This document shows positions 11,323-22,400 of a stretch of 64,000 nucleotides of DNA, piece by piece. A model generated the notes under the pieces. That model searched no databases. It was not told the origin of the DNA and saw nothing but the letters and a program-made list of their open reading frames with translations. A program made the translations under genes and the position numbers. How positions within the stretch are numbered: the stretch's first letter is position 1; every line of letters begins with the position of its first letter. The stretch is from Massospora cicadina (taxonomy: Eukaryota; Entomophthoromycota; Entomophthoromycetes; Entomophthorales; Entomophthoraceae), in assembly GCA_022478985.1 (NCBI GenBank), contig JAKSZP010010596.1, forward strand, positions 1 through 64,000, in the 5' to 3' direction.

Positions 11323-11338
11323 GGGTTCTGATTTTGTT
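11323..11338. repeat. Target-site duplication of H1, 5' side
   Basis: GGGTTCTGATTTTGTT matches 341-356 except for one transition. It marks the 5' end of H1 and the point where LINE L1a resumes. Confidence 0.8.
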
Positions 11339-12640
11339 GCTTTTGTCATTTTTTTCAAGTTTTTGAATTGCTGTGCTCCTGCGGTGCATCATCAAAGGTC
11401 AACAAAAACTTGTGAGGGAAATGGGTGGTAGAATTGGTTTCAATCAAGGCTTATTTTGCTCAGGTAAATCTTACTTGCCCATTGGGTCCTCAAGTTGTTT
11501 GGTCCAATCTAATTGGTGAGAGGAATCATTATCTGCTTCAGCAGATAATGACTTGATGTCATACTGGGTCTCACAGGCGAGACCATGGATGCAGTCATGG
11601 CTGCTGCCTTGGCTGCTGCTCTTCAGGCCTGCTTGGCCTTTTTGCATTCTTGCAGGGACAAAGGTTTGACCTGAATGTGTCACCCCTGCACACCCCACGG
11701 GAAGGCGGCGTTGGTGTCAATATCCAGTTCATAATGGTAATCTGCACTGACCATTGCGTTGGGGAAGATTTCGTTTTGTGTGATGCCCTCTTTGGAGGGC
11801 AGATGTGGACCTTGTGGCCAAAAGCGCAACAAAAGGTGCAGATAGGGGGTGTGCTATCTACTGTGACTCAGAACGGGTGGGACTACTGCCTGTCAACATT
11901 CACAACTGTGATGTGGGGCTTTTGGGTATATTCTTCTGTGATGACCGCAGTTGAAATGATCACTGCAATCACTTTGCCCATGAACAGTCTGGCATGAGTG
12001 TAAAGCATTTCATTTTGAAGGAGTGAAGCTCCCCTTAGCTCTTAAGCCCAACCATGAGGTGGTGCTCCAGCACTGTGCGCTTATTGCTGTGGGGAGGAAG
12101 TTGAACGTAACAAAAATTTGGTTTGATTTGGTCCAGTGATATCACTTTGTTTCGACCACCTATTGACCATCTGGGAGGTCTACCACAAATGCACCTGTGC
12201 AGCTTCGTCCGCTGCTTTTTTGTTCCAAACCTGAGATCCAACCAACCACAAGTCATGGAGTGCGGTGCAACATATACTGTGTCTGTGAAATGTTTGTGTA
12301 CATCAACAAAAAACTTTTCCAAAGTGCCGTCTGATTAATATCCAGGAAAACTAAAACCATGTGCTTCACTAATGACAGGGGCTGGGAATTCGGAGTTTAG
12401 ATGAACTGGTTACATTTTGCTAGGCTAAAATCTCCGGGAAAATACTAACTACTGGTTTTTTATTATTTTTATAAAGCCTGCTGGTGTCGCTGAGGTGTTT
12501 ATGAACTTTAAACGGTGTGGAGCCCAATCCTGAGACCTTTATTTTGCTAGCCCAGCTGCTACCTGATATTGGGTGCACACTAATCTCCTCAAAGAGATTG
12601 TCAAAATTACCTAGTCTTGAATAGATTGATTGCAATTAGT
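11339..12640 (-). pseudogene. LINE L1a ORF1 (gag-like, CCHC)
   Basis: At 12,035-12,322 the minus strand reads FFVDVHKHFTDTVYVAPHS and GWLDLRFGTKKQ. This is an RNA-binding fold of the kind found in LINE ORF1 proteins, and L2 has the matching GWINMGF-TK at about 53,300-53,360. A complete CCHC knuckle follows at 11,799-11,840 (CTFCCAFGHKVHIC). Then comes an Ala/Lys-rich stretch near 11,620 (RAAAKAAAMTAS) that has a counterpart in L2 (RAAAKAASLTTS at 52,680-52,710). Several frameshifts and stops are present. The 5' end is not defined: 12,420-12,635 may be leader or N-terminus. Confidence 0.7.
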
Positions 12641-13105
12641 GATTGCAACCAGAGTTAAAAGGTGGCTTTTCTATAATATTACAATTAGTTTTTACTATAT
12701 ATCCGCCTAGAAAATTATAAATAAATACAAGATATCACCTGATGGTTAAGCTCACTATTACAAGAAAGAGGTATCTGAATGATAACGTTGAAAATTTGTA
12801 GGTGAGGATGGACAAGTTGGGTGTCAGCTTAGTAAAAAATTAAAAAATCTGATTTTAATTTTCTAGGAACTTAATTAAGCTTTTTAAATTAAATTCAATA
12901 CCAACTTAAGTTATTTCTATTATTCTAACTTAGTAACTATTACAATTATGACTCTTTAAATCATTGACTTTTGTTTCTGTGATAACACGGCTATCCTTTG
13001 CCACTATTTGATGTTATGTCAAATTAAAAACAATTGATACTAAACATTGTACCCTTAAAATACATAAGGTCTGTTAAATTCTGGGAACTGATGGCTACTC
13101 TACTA
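12641..13105. other. AT-rich stretch, nothing recognised
   Basis: I see no coding potential, repeat or RNA gene. It lies between the LINE L1a 5' end and the primer-binding-like site at 13,106. If that site is real, this could be the start of the interior of a further element. Confidence 0.4.
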
Positions 13106-13123
13106 CCCCTGTAGTGAGCATCA
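13106..13123 (-). other. Primer-binding-like site outside the left LTR of element B
   Basis: Minus-strand GATGCTCACTACAGGGG resembles the sites of elements A and C. It lies on the outer side of the left B LTR, where a flanking target should be. This suggests that the LTR once also served as the 5' LTR of a second, neighbouring element interior. Confidence 0.55.
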
Positions 13124-13125
13124 AA

Positions 13126-14230
13126 TAAATTCTGTGTTTATTGGCCTCATTTGTTAAGAACTGGCTCAACTGATAGTTCCCAGAAGTTAACTGCACAGTT
13201 TTGGTATGTGGTTAATTTGCGTTGCTTGATATTAACTTATATATGAGCAAAAATAGTATGAAGACTATTATACATAGTTGAATAGTTAAATCTGATATGT
13301 TCAATGCTAGACCTTTAGTAATCCATGAAATACTGATTATATTAACTATAGAGATTCTTCCCTGTTTAGGCTGAACTTAATCCACTCTCAGATACAGAGA
13401 TTCCAAGCCTTTCTTCTTGTCACGCTATGTCTGTGGTAATCCACACCAGAGGTTTGCTTCTCTTCTAAGGATATTAAATCCATACTCTTTATACACACAA
13501 AAGAGTCCACAATTATTGTTCTACAACAATAATTTAACGGAGGATGAATAGAACTTATTTCCCAATAAGAAGTGGTCCACTCTTGTTATGAAATGCTAGG
13601 GAATTTATAGAGGAATTTGGTGCCCAACTCCTCACTTGGCGCCTCAACCATGAAACAACAGCCGTTGCCATTTTACTTCCCTATGGCGTTTCTATCTGCG
13701 ATGAGCTTCTCCATCAGGTTAGTGATTCCTCTGTCAGACATCCTAGAGACCTGAGATGGAAAGAGCCAGAAAATGTGTCCCTAACATTTCCCAACTGATC
13801 ACCGCAAATCAACCATATTTTTCTATTGACCTGCTTAGGTAATGATACTCTTTACCCTTTATGGCAGGTTGAAAACCTACTGATTGATTTTCTAGTTGCA
13901 GGCGGCATCACTCGCCCCACAACTGCTAATTAAATTCCTTAATTGGTTGGTGATGAAACCTAACCAATTCCAATCAGTACACCTGATAGTTAATCAACAA
14001 TCAACTATCAAATGCCCCAATTTCGTCACCAACTCTTCCAATGAGATCTTAATCATTCACCAGATCAATTCATGATGGATCCAAACCCAATGAATACACA
14101 AGAAATCCCTGTGCATAACTAATCCAAAATTGAGTTCAACCAATATTTAATTCATTTGCTAGCAGGACATATCCCCTAATGAACCAGCAGATAACCTAGG
14201 AATCTGAAAAGGTGAGCAAAAATCCCAACA
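13126..14230 (-). repeat. Element B left (3') LTR
   Basis: Aligns with 37,918-39,010. Shared landmarks are the TGTTAAG/TGTTAAAGATTGG start region, the 'ctgaacttaatccactctcagat' block near 13,370 and 38,160, and the 'gggaatttat' block near 13,610 and 38,390. It ends CCCAACA. The start is uncertain by a few bases. Confidence 0.85.
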
Positions 14231-14246
14231 TCTCCCCTCTTGCTTA
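14231..14246 (-). other. Polypurine tract of element B
   Basis: Minus-strand CAAGAGGGGAGA directly precedes the LTR, matching the position and composition of the tracts in A and C. Confidence 0.7.
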
Positions 14247-15972
14247 GATTTTCAGAAAGATTAGGATTGGGACAAGAGAATGCCACCTCAGACCAGAGAA
14301 AATATCTCTTAGTTTCCAGTTGAGCACAGCCAATCTGCACTCAACGCTGCTATTGACAACCTTAGGCTTGAAGTTTTCTTCCTTTCCTCCTTGCTACCAC
14401 CTCCTCAGAGCGCAGTCCTCATGATCCACTGTCATTAAAGCCTAGTCGTTTTACTTGTGATGATGCTATTTCTAGAAAGCCAGCTTTCCCCAGTCAGGGT
14501 ATATGACACATTTTAATATTCAGGACCTGGTTCAGCTTCCTTTAATTCTTGATATCCCTCCTCATCATTGACAGGATGTCACTACCATCAATGTTTTTCT
14601 CACAGCAAAATTAAGAATGATTAGATATTTGCCTTTGTATTTTTTCTTCTAATAACTTTTTTGCTCATTTCTATCTTTTCTTTTCTTTCTTTTTGAAACG
14701 CTTATATAAATTTAAATTTAAATGTGCCAAATTTAGAATAAATTAGAGCTTAATCTAACTGAATTTGAAAAATTTAACCATTATAAAAGTCCAAAGTCTC
14801 CCTCTTGTCCATGTCATATATAAAATTTTAACTCTCAGTACCAGCAATATCTTGACAATAGTTCTTCTGAAGATGCCCATCTCTTCTGATTAATGAGTCA
14901 TTCTGGTCAGAGGAAACTCTTCTATGGTCCCCTTATGACCCATACTCCAAGTCAAGCGCATGTAGGTAATCCTTCCGCTGAACTACCATAAATGGTATCT
15001 TATCTTAATGATTTCAAAATAAAATCATCTCAACAAATTGCGGCCAATTCTTTCTCCTACATTAGTTCCCAAATTGGACTTCAATACTCTTCTAAATTCA
15101 GCTCCTTTTGCAATAATTCTATTACAATCGTTAAGCCTCTTAAAGCAATGCCATCTGATATCAGTCAGTCGTTTTGTGCTGGATCCAAAATGCTTCCAGA
15201 GTCCTTTTTTGGCTTAGCTAATACTATATACCAGCTGTTCTTTCAACCAAACTAGCAATTGGAAATCGTGAACATTATGAGCTCACCTATGCATAAGTAA
15301 GAAACTTAGTAACTGAGGCTTTTTAAGGCTCTGAACACCTCCAATCTCTCAAGCATCATAGTTTAAAATGTTGCAGCCTAAGCTCTTCATTTCTTGGTCC
15401 TAGTTCTTCAAAATTGGACCATAAAGCTTCCATAATCTCCCAAATTCTATAATTTATTCTGCTTTCAATTCCAATCAGCTTGTAGTTATCGCTTTAAGGA
15501 TGTCATTCACTCCTTGCATGACTACCTCATCTCTAGTGCTTTGCATTGGTACCTCTCTATGATGGCTCCAATCAGTGCATGATTTGGGAACCTCCATCTA
15601 GTATCCCTTGCTTAATGCTGGCCCATATGTCCAAAGTTCTTGATGAAGCCCATTGGCAAGCACTCAAGAATAATCTTTCCAGCTCCAGTGCCATATTGGA
15701 ACTTTTTGGGGTTATTCGCTGTTTGCCTTTTTTCTTTCTAGTGGTTTTCTTCCTTAATCCAGAGTATTGCATTTGGAAAGTATTAACAACTCAATTTCTT
15801 TTTCCCCTTGTCATGTTTTCTCAGGGTTCAGTCTCTGCTCAACGAACTTGGCTTTGAGTAGGTCTAGCCCTTACTAGTGTTCAATCTAAAAGAGATCTTT
15901 ATGATTTATTTACTCCTACTGCTATACATACTCTCTCCCCAAGAGGCAACATAGGCAGCATCATCCTCAAAT
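14247..15972 (-). other. Element B region between integrase and 3' LTR
   Basis: The counterpart of 2,716-4,009 in element A. The part at 15,455-15,710 aligns with A at 3,380-3,640, and the minus strand reads AGKIILECLPMGFIKN there. It continues past the solo LTR to about 16,980. Many stops interrupt it, and no known domain is visible. Long AT-rich parts hold nothing else I can name. Confidence 0.45.
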
Positions 15973-15977
15973 CAAGG

Positions 15978-16721
15978 TGTAGGAATCTAGCTCTGTTATG
16001 CTCGCTTGGTGCTACGCTACTGAATCTCACAAAGGATTTAATAAAATAAAATATAAAAAAGATAAAAAGTGGTTTTTTATAATTTTGTAATAGAGGCGCG
16101 GGGGTTAAAATGAGAAGCAATTCCTTTCCAATTTCCAATGACTAGTATATATATTATTTTCAAAGGTTGGAGGGATTTGAAGTAGGTTTGGAATAGCTTC
16201 TCTGCTTTCCAATTTAGCTAATATGGGAGTTGATCCTATCAGATTTTGGGGGAAAGTTAGATAATTTTTGGGAAAAGGATGTTGGGGTTTTGGTGCAGAA
16301 TATTCCCATGTGGCAGGGTTTTGATGTACCCCAACCAATTATCACTCAAGAAAATTTTCTCACCTTGTAGGCCTGCCACAATGCCTATAAAAGGGTGTGG
16401 CCCCCGTGCAGGTGTGGTGAAGGACTCAGTGCTGGTTGGGGGAGTACCTTCCACTGGTTTCCCTGGAGTCCATTGTTATTAGTGAAATCTGATCATTTGA
16501 TTTTACTAAATGTGCCCATGCGGGTTTTAAACTGGTGTTACCCCAATTTATGAAGATTTACCAAGAATTGGCCAAGGTCTTTTGGCCATTCTCATCGACA
16601 TTTAAATTAAATTGGTTCATAATGGCATTGGGGAATCGCAAATGGCTGACATTTCCCTTTTTTGGCAAAACTTGACCTAAAACATTTTTATTTTTTGAGC
16701 TGTAAAGGTAAATGTTTGACA
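15978..16721 (-). mobile_element. Solo LTR of the element D family (744 bp)
   Basis: The sequence starts TGTAGGAATC, ends GTTTGACA and is flanked by CAAGG on both sides (15,973-15,977 and 16,722-16,726). It aligns along its length with the LTRs of D: the 'ttatgctcgcttggtgcta' start block, 'cctataaaagg' near 16,385, and 'aaggtcttttggcca' near 16,575. With no interior present, this is what LTR-LTR recombination leaves behind. It sits in the same orientation as D and interrupts the post-integrase region of B. Confidence 0.88.
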
Positions 16722-16979
16722 CAAGGATAACCAATAAAGAAATTTAAACTATAAGGTTTTTCATGTATATTAATTTTTCATATTTTATCAATTTTTTATT
16801 ATATTTTCCTCTTTCTCAAAAATGAGCCATGATCTTTACTCAGTTTGGCAGTCCATCTTTTTACTCATTTCCCCCCAAACTAGTCCCTGGGTACACTCTG
16901 ACCTACTAATTTTAATGGTTCAGAGGTCTTATCTTTTAAGTCAAACCCACTTATTTTATTTCACCGGTCCTCTTTTTAG

Positions 16980-17761
16980 GACTTGACAAAAAATTTTCAG
17001 GACATTACCATCTCAAGGTTCAGTGCTCCTTTGGAAACACTCTTATTATTTTTTTGGTTTCACTTCTTGAGGTACTTAGCATGGAACCTGGAAATGACTC
17101 TTCCATTTGTAAGGTTCTTGTTGGAATATTCATCCAACGCCATCTTGACAATAACCTTGAATGGACCCTACCATGGTGCATCTATTTTATTTCTTCTTTT
17201 GAAGCCATGCGTGTTGCTATAGGCTACTCTATCGCCTATATGGTATTTGGATAATGTCATTCAGTTTTTATCATCCATCATCTTGGCCTTGATCTTTTTC
17301 TTCAAGGTTGTATTATATGTTTCTGATTGCATTTTGATCAGAATATTTAAAAGTTGGATTAAGTACTGCTCAGCACTCATCCCTAATGTCGGTTCAACCA
17401 CCAAATATAGAATTGGTGGTAACGCAGCCTTCCTTTCATATAGCAATTTGAAAGGCGTTTTTCCTGTCACTGTATGGCGACTAGTATTATATGCAACTTT
17501 CACTAAACTGAGGTAAGTTCCCCAAAAAAGTTAGTCCAGAGACCAGCTTCCTCAGCGTCATGGCCAGTGTTCCATTCACTCGTTCTACAGTCTGTTTGTC
17601 TCTGGATGGTAAGGTACTGACTTGACTCCTTGAATCACCAGTATTTCTTTCAACTTCAGGATCACATGGGATGTTAAATTCGTTCCATTGTCACTCAACA
17701 AGACTTGTGGGTATCTATGGCTACATATGACTTACTTTAGTTTAAGCTGTGCAATACTTGT
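16980..17761 (-). pseudogene. Element B integrase, C-terminal half
   Basis: The frame at 17,261-17,503 reads TVTGKTPFKLLYERKAALPP, then ILYLVVEPTLGMSAEQYL. It aligns with 4,211-4,501 of element A (MGKTPFKLLYGHKAALPP). The DNA-binding module follows towards 16,980 in another frame. The domain is cut at 17,757-17,761 by the insertion of element C and continues at 24,352. Confidence 0.8.
17757..17761. repeat. Target-site duplication of element C (CTTGT)
   Basis: CTTGT occurs here and at 24,347-24,351, immediately outside the two LTRs of C. The flanks join into one uninterrupted element B integrase alignment. Confidence 0.93.
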
Positions 17762-18470
17762 TGTCAGACATTTGCCCTCCAGACTGCAAAGTAAGACTGT
17801 TGGGGGGCAAACAGGGGAAAATTGGAGAGACATTGGATATTTAGCTGCTTCCGATAATACAACTATCAATTTTATTATTAAAATCGATTCCACTGGCCAA
17901 AAGACCCTGGCCAACTATTGGTGGAACCCAATAAATTGAGCCCTAAGTTTCCTACTAGAAATCAGAATAATTTTTGAGTTCAGGGGATTGGAGCATCCTG
18001 AGCTCTCAGTCAAATTCCATTTTTATTGCAGAGGTTGCACCACGGCGACCAGCTTTTTTTAGGGTCAAAGGGGGACCAATGGAGTGAGAACTTTTACCCT
18101 CCCAGTGATTGGGCAAAATTGATGAAAGCCTTACCTCATGGAGCCAAATTCCCTATTGTCAGCGCCTTTCAGCCATTTCCTAAACTAATGCGAGTTTAAA
18201 ATGACCTGATAGGTCCTTCTCGCATATTTCCTAATTTGGAATGTGCTAAGCAATTCAAACCTTAAACTCTAACATGCTAAATATGAATTATTGATGAAAA
18301 AATAGGGATCTTTTCTGAACTCCCGCGGCTATCAATAAATACACAAAAAACTCAAATTCCTAAGTTTTACTATTTAAATAACTTTTTTATTTTAAGTGGT
18401 TTTCTCCCTCAGTTGTTGGATTTTAGGCTTAAAAAGCACCAGCGAGCTAAAAATCTCCAAAAGTCCAGCA
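17762..18470 (+). repeat. Element C 5' LTR
   Basis: Starts TGTCAGACATTTGCCC and ends GTCCAGCA. It is a near-copy of 23,637-24,346, with mostly single-base differences and a few short indels. It should hold the promoter and start of transcription. Confidence 0.95.
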
Positions 18471-18472
18471 AG

Positions 18473-18490
18473 TGGTGCTTACTACAGGGG
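18473..18490 (+). other. Primer-binding-like site of element C
   Basis: TGGTGCTTACTACAGGGG begins two bases after the LTR. A TGG start fits tRNA priming. Nearly the same sequence is used by element A, and variants by B and D. The donor tRNA is not identified. Confidence 0.75.
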
Positions 18491-18533
18491 GAACCTGTGA
18501 CTCTGGCGTTATCAGCACCAAACTCCTTAAAAA

Positions 18534-20150
18534 ATGACAACTAACTCAGAACCAAGGCTGACTGCCTTGGAGCAGCAACTGACCAGAGCTTTGTCTCGCC
18601 TCAAAAGGCTTGAGCAGCTCTCTTCACCAGGCCCTTATGGGGCCTCTCCTCTCATTTACAAACCTCCTTTTAGGGATAAGTTCACCCCAGGTGAGGGAAG
18701 TGTTCTGTTTTCCTCTTTATGTATGAAGTTGCTATGGAAGGGGCAACGGATCATCTTAAAATTAAGCACCTCCTTCCTTGCTTGAGTCGTGGCGCCCAAG
18801 AGATCATGGTTCCACATGTGGCTACCCTTAGCACCTGGGCGGAGGTGAAGCAAGCCCTAACTGAAGAATTCGGCTCATTACGAAGTTTGAAAAGGCAGAA
18901 ACAGGCCTTCATGTGCCTTAGCCTATCACAGTGTAAATTAATCGCCTTTTTTTTTTACGCTTTTACATGAAAGCGCAACCCCTATTGCTTGCTAAAATGC
19001 TACCCCTAGATGATGCTATTGCCACTATCTTGGCTGGCTTGGTGGCCTATCCTGCATTAGCCATGCATCTCACTTCCATAAAGCGCACTTTCAAAAATGT
19101 ACACAATATAAAGGAGGCCTTGTTAGAGGTGGCGGAGATATATGAGCTTGATCCTACACAAGGAGCGATGAATCAAGCTTCCCCGCCACCCAATGTTGCA
19201 TCTACTATGGCTGTCTCCTTTGGAAGCCTGACCCTGCGGAGTTGCCACAAATGGTTATAGCTGTGACAGGGCAGTGCTCCTCATCGGTTCCAGCTCAACA
19301 AACCCCGTTGGTGAAAGTAGATGCCCCTTTTGCTGGCCCATCTTTATTTTTAAAGCCTACATTTAAGTCTAAACCCTTTCCTCGGGTTCCAACTGCCCTC
19401 ACTAACAACGGGTCAAATGTCTAGGTCACAAAAGCTAAACCACCTGGTGCACCAAAGAACCCAGCCACTGCTCGGCCTAATGCTGTTGAAGTTGAAGCAT
19501 CCAATTCCATGGCACTGCCCTTTTCATCCTCTGGTTCAAAAGCGCAGCTGACACAGCTAGCTATCACTTTACCTGGCTCCCCTCCCTTGGCAGAGCAGTT
19601 TCCCAAAGTGCCTGAAGCGTCACATTCTCATAGGGCGCTACCTTCTTCCCCACCGGCCTCACCTTTAGCTGTACCTCGCACTAAACCTATAACCGTGGGG
19701 CAACCCGAATCTATCCCTCCTAAGGCTCAAGTTAAAGCTGTTGCCAATCCCATACCACTTAAGAAGGGAAGCGTTGACCTCCCCACACCCCCTATGGGCT
19801 CTCTAACCTGTATTGAGAATCCCTCTGATGACGAGACTGAGGGGGTTGTGAAGATAATGGTCTCTATGTCTTAGGAGCCCCAGGGGAAGTGGAGGTACCC
19901 AATCACTTAAAGCCAGAGCGAGTAGATTGGGCTAAAGTGCCCAGCCACACCTATCTTTATCAGGTGTTGAGAGGCCTGGAGGTTATTGATACCGCCAGTG
20001 ACGCGGATCAGCTTGTTGCATCAATGCTTCAGCTCCCTCAGAGTGTGTATACGTTGCAAGCTATCCAGTAGAAATATCCTGAGACTGCCAACTGCCTCGC
20101 CTGCACACTCGATTTCAAGGAGGTTCTTGCTCTTCCCCCAGTCTGGGTGA
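18534..20150 (+). pseudogene. Element C gag
   Basis: A start at 18,534 gives MTTNSEPRLTALEQQLTRAL, an N-terminal helix. After a frameshift near 18,715 the capsid-like core reads LPCLSRGAQEIMVPHVATLS and VKQALTEEFGSLRSLKRQKQ. After a stop at 18,968 it gives AKMLPLDDAIATILAGLVAY. A Pro/Ser-rich linker follows (19,240-19,870), and a last frame at 19,889-20,071 carries YLYQVLRGLEVI. I see no CCHC knuckle, unlike families A and B. Element D has the same core (MLPLEDALVAILDGLASYPS at 32,320-32,360). At least four breaks separate the pieces. Confidence 0.8.
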
Positions 20151-21090
20151 AACTTTAACTAAAGTAGAATTTGTTGTTAAGGGAGTGCGGGTTAAGGCTA
20201 TTCTTAACACTGGGTCTCCTGTGAATGTTGTGTCTTCAAGGCTTATGTAAAAAATTAAGTTGGCTCCTGACCTTGACTATACTCAAGAGTTTGGAACGAC
20301 AGGGCCAACCAATACCCGCGCCATTGGGGCTTATCCATCTTTACCTATCCAATATGGGAAACTTCTCCTCTCAGCCCCAGCGGTAGCCTTAACCAACAAT
20401 ACATACGACATGCTCATTGGTACCCAGTTCATATTTGAGTATGAGGGGATCATCAATCTGAAACAGGGCTATCTCTCTCTGCTTAACTATGAGGTACCTC
20501 TGATTTTACCCAATGAAGAGCTCAATAAAAAAGATTTCACCTGTACTGTTGAGTTTCCCTCTTCTGCCTTATCCCTACACTACACAACGGCAGGATGTGA
20601 TACCAAGATGTTGCCTCCATCAGTGGACGTCCTCGAGGGTATCCCTTTTTATGCTACAGAAGAGGTAGTAATTAAAGCGGGTGAACAGAAGGTACTAGAC
20701 ACCAAGGTTACTATGCAAATCCCTCGCAACTTCTTATTGCACCTAACAAGCATTGATGGAGTTAGCCCCTTGGAGTCTAGAGTTCTGCCGGGCGTGTTAA
20801 AGCCTGCTTATCATCGCCCCATTAACCTCCTACTCAGAAACCTTAACAAGAAGGATATGATGGTGAAAAAGCACCAGGATATCAGAAGAGGCTTGTTGCT
20901 TCCCCTTGAGGACATAAGCCAGGTCCACTGTATTGGGTCTATGGCAGATTTGGGCTTACCTGCCAACCAGTCAATATGTACATTGCCCACTGTTCATATC
21001 TCGGAGGACTTAACTCCCGCGGAGCTTACTAAAGTTCATTCTTTATTGGAGTCCTACAGCGATATCTTCTCCAAGTCTGATAATGACTAA
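20151..21090 (+). pseudogene. Element C protease and protease-RT connection
   Basis: Near 20,200 the frame gives AILNTGSPVNVVSSRLM, the flap and active site of a retropepsin, but the catalytic Asp of D-T/S-G is Asn. A stop follows at 20,248. The long frame from 20,260 (276 codons) holds NNTYDMLIGTQFIFEYEG, the second half of the protease fold. It then runs into the spacer before the reverse transcriptase and ends SLLESYSDIFSKSDND. The D-to-N change alone should abolish proteolysis of the polyprotein. Confidence 0.8.
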
Positions 21091-21096
21091 GGACAT

Positions 21097-21866
21097 ATGA
21101 AAGGTTGGATGCACACCATTGACGTCGGGGATACTCATCCTATCCGCTCTAAACCCTACTGCAATTCAAAAGTTGAAGAGATACAGATGCGAACAGAGCT
21201 CAAACAGCTGCTAGATGCTGGGTTGCTAGTGCCATCCCAAAGCCCTTGGTCTTCCCCACTCCTGATGATAAAGAAGAAAAATGGAGGTCATCAGGTGGGT
21301 ATGGACTACTGTAAGCTGAACAACCTCACTAAGAAGGACAGCTACCCTATCCCCCGCATTGATGATGCGATAGCCCAACTATCTGGGTCTAAATTCTTCT
21401 CCGCCATGGACTTGGCTAGCGGGTACTGGCAGATGGACCTTTCTTCACAGGATCAGGAGAAGTGCGCCCTTATCTGCAGCGAGGGCTTATTTCAACCCAA
21501 TCAGCTACCTCAAGGTTTGTGCAATGCACCCGCCACTTTTCAGCGGGCCATGGATCACATCCTCCAGGACCTTAAGCTGAGTTGTGTCATTGTTTACTTA
21601 GATGGCATCACAGTCTTCTCAAAACTTTTAATGAGCATCTCGCGCACCTAAAAGAGGTGTTTCAACGCTTGCGGGCATCCAACCTCAAACAAAAGCCCTC
21701 CAAGTGTACTTTCTTTCATAAGAAACTGGACTTCCTCAGACACGCCATCTCCCAGGATGAAATACAACCTCTACAAGACAAGGTTGAAGCAATATCTAAG
21801 ATGCCCCCTCCTACAACTTTTTGGGACATACAAGTCTTTTTAGGCATGATGGGATACTACCATTAA
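21097..21866 (+). pseudogene. Element C reverse transcriptase (frameshifted, YLDG active site)
   Basis: The first frame (21,097-21,651) has LLVPSQSPWSSPLLMIKKKN, NLTKKDSYPIPRIDDAIAQL and FFSAMDLASGYWQMDL with the first catalytic Asp. LPQGLCNAPATFQRAMDHIL and IVYLDGITVFS follow. The normal YLDD box reads YLDG, so the second metal-binding Asp is lost. A frameshift near 21,610 leads into HLAHLKEVFQRLRASNLKQK and the thumb region, ending at a stop at 21,864. Everything else matches Ty3/gypsy reverse transcriptases. Confidence 0.9.
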
Positions 21867-22400
21867 CTCATCCCTAAATTCGCCCAACTCAGTAAGCCCC
21901 TTGTCCGTCTCCTGGCTAAAAACACCCCTTTTCATTGGAGTGCTGAAAAAAAAAGCTGCATTTGAGAGCATGAAGGCGTTGTTACAAAAAAGACAAATAC
22001 TCCATCACCCTGACTATGGCAAGCCCTTCATGTTATTCACAGATTCTTATGATTATGCCTTTGGAGCTATATTAGCTCAATTAGACGAAAAAGGGGTTGA
22101 TCATCCTGTGCCATATTTTAGAAAAATGCTTTCAAAAGCTGAGCGCAATTACAGCGTCACTGAGAAGGAGTGCTTAGCTGTCTTGCTTGCTGTTAAGCAA
22201 TACCGCCCTTTCCTTTATGGCACTTCTTTCAAAGTAATCACTGACCACGCCTCTCTAATGTGGTTGCAGAATATGAAGGATCCCACTAGACGGTTGGCTC
22301 GCTTGGCTCTTAAGCTCCAGCATTAAAATATGACTATTGAGCATCGTGCCAGGACATGCCATATGAATGTTGATGGGTTAATGCGTTTGCCTGTTCTTCA
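21867..22400 (+). pseudogene. Element C RNase H
   Basis: The frame runs HLIPKFAQLSKPLVRLL, a frameshift in a run of A at about 21,950, KPFMLFTDSYDYAFGAILAQ with the first catalytic Asp, NYSVTEKECLAVLLAVKQYR with the Glu, and FKVITDHASLMWLQNMKDP with the next Asp. A stop at 22,324 precedes the final RTCHMNVDGLMRLP motif. The catalytic residues are preserved. Confidence 0.88.
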
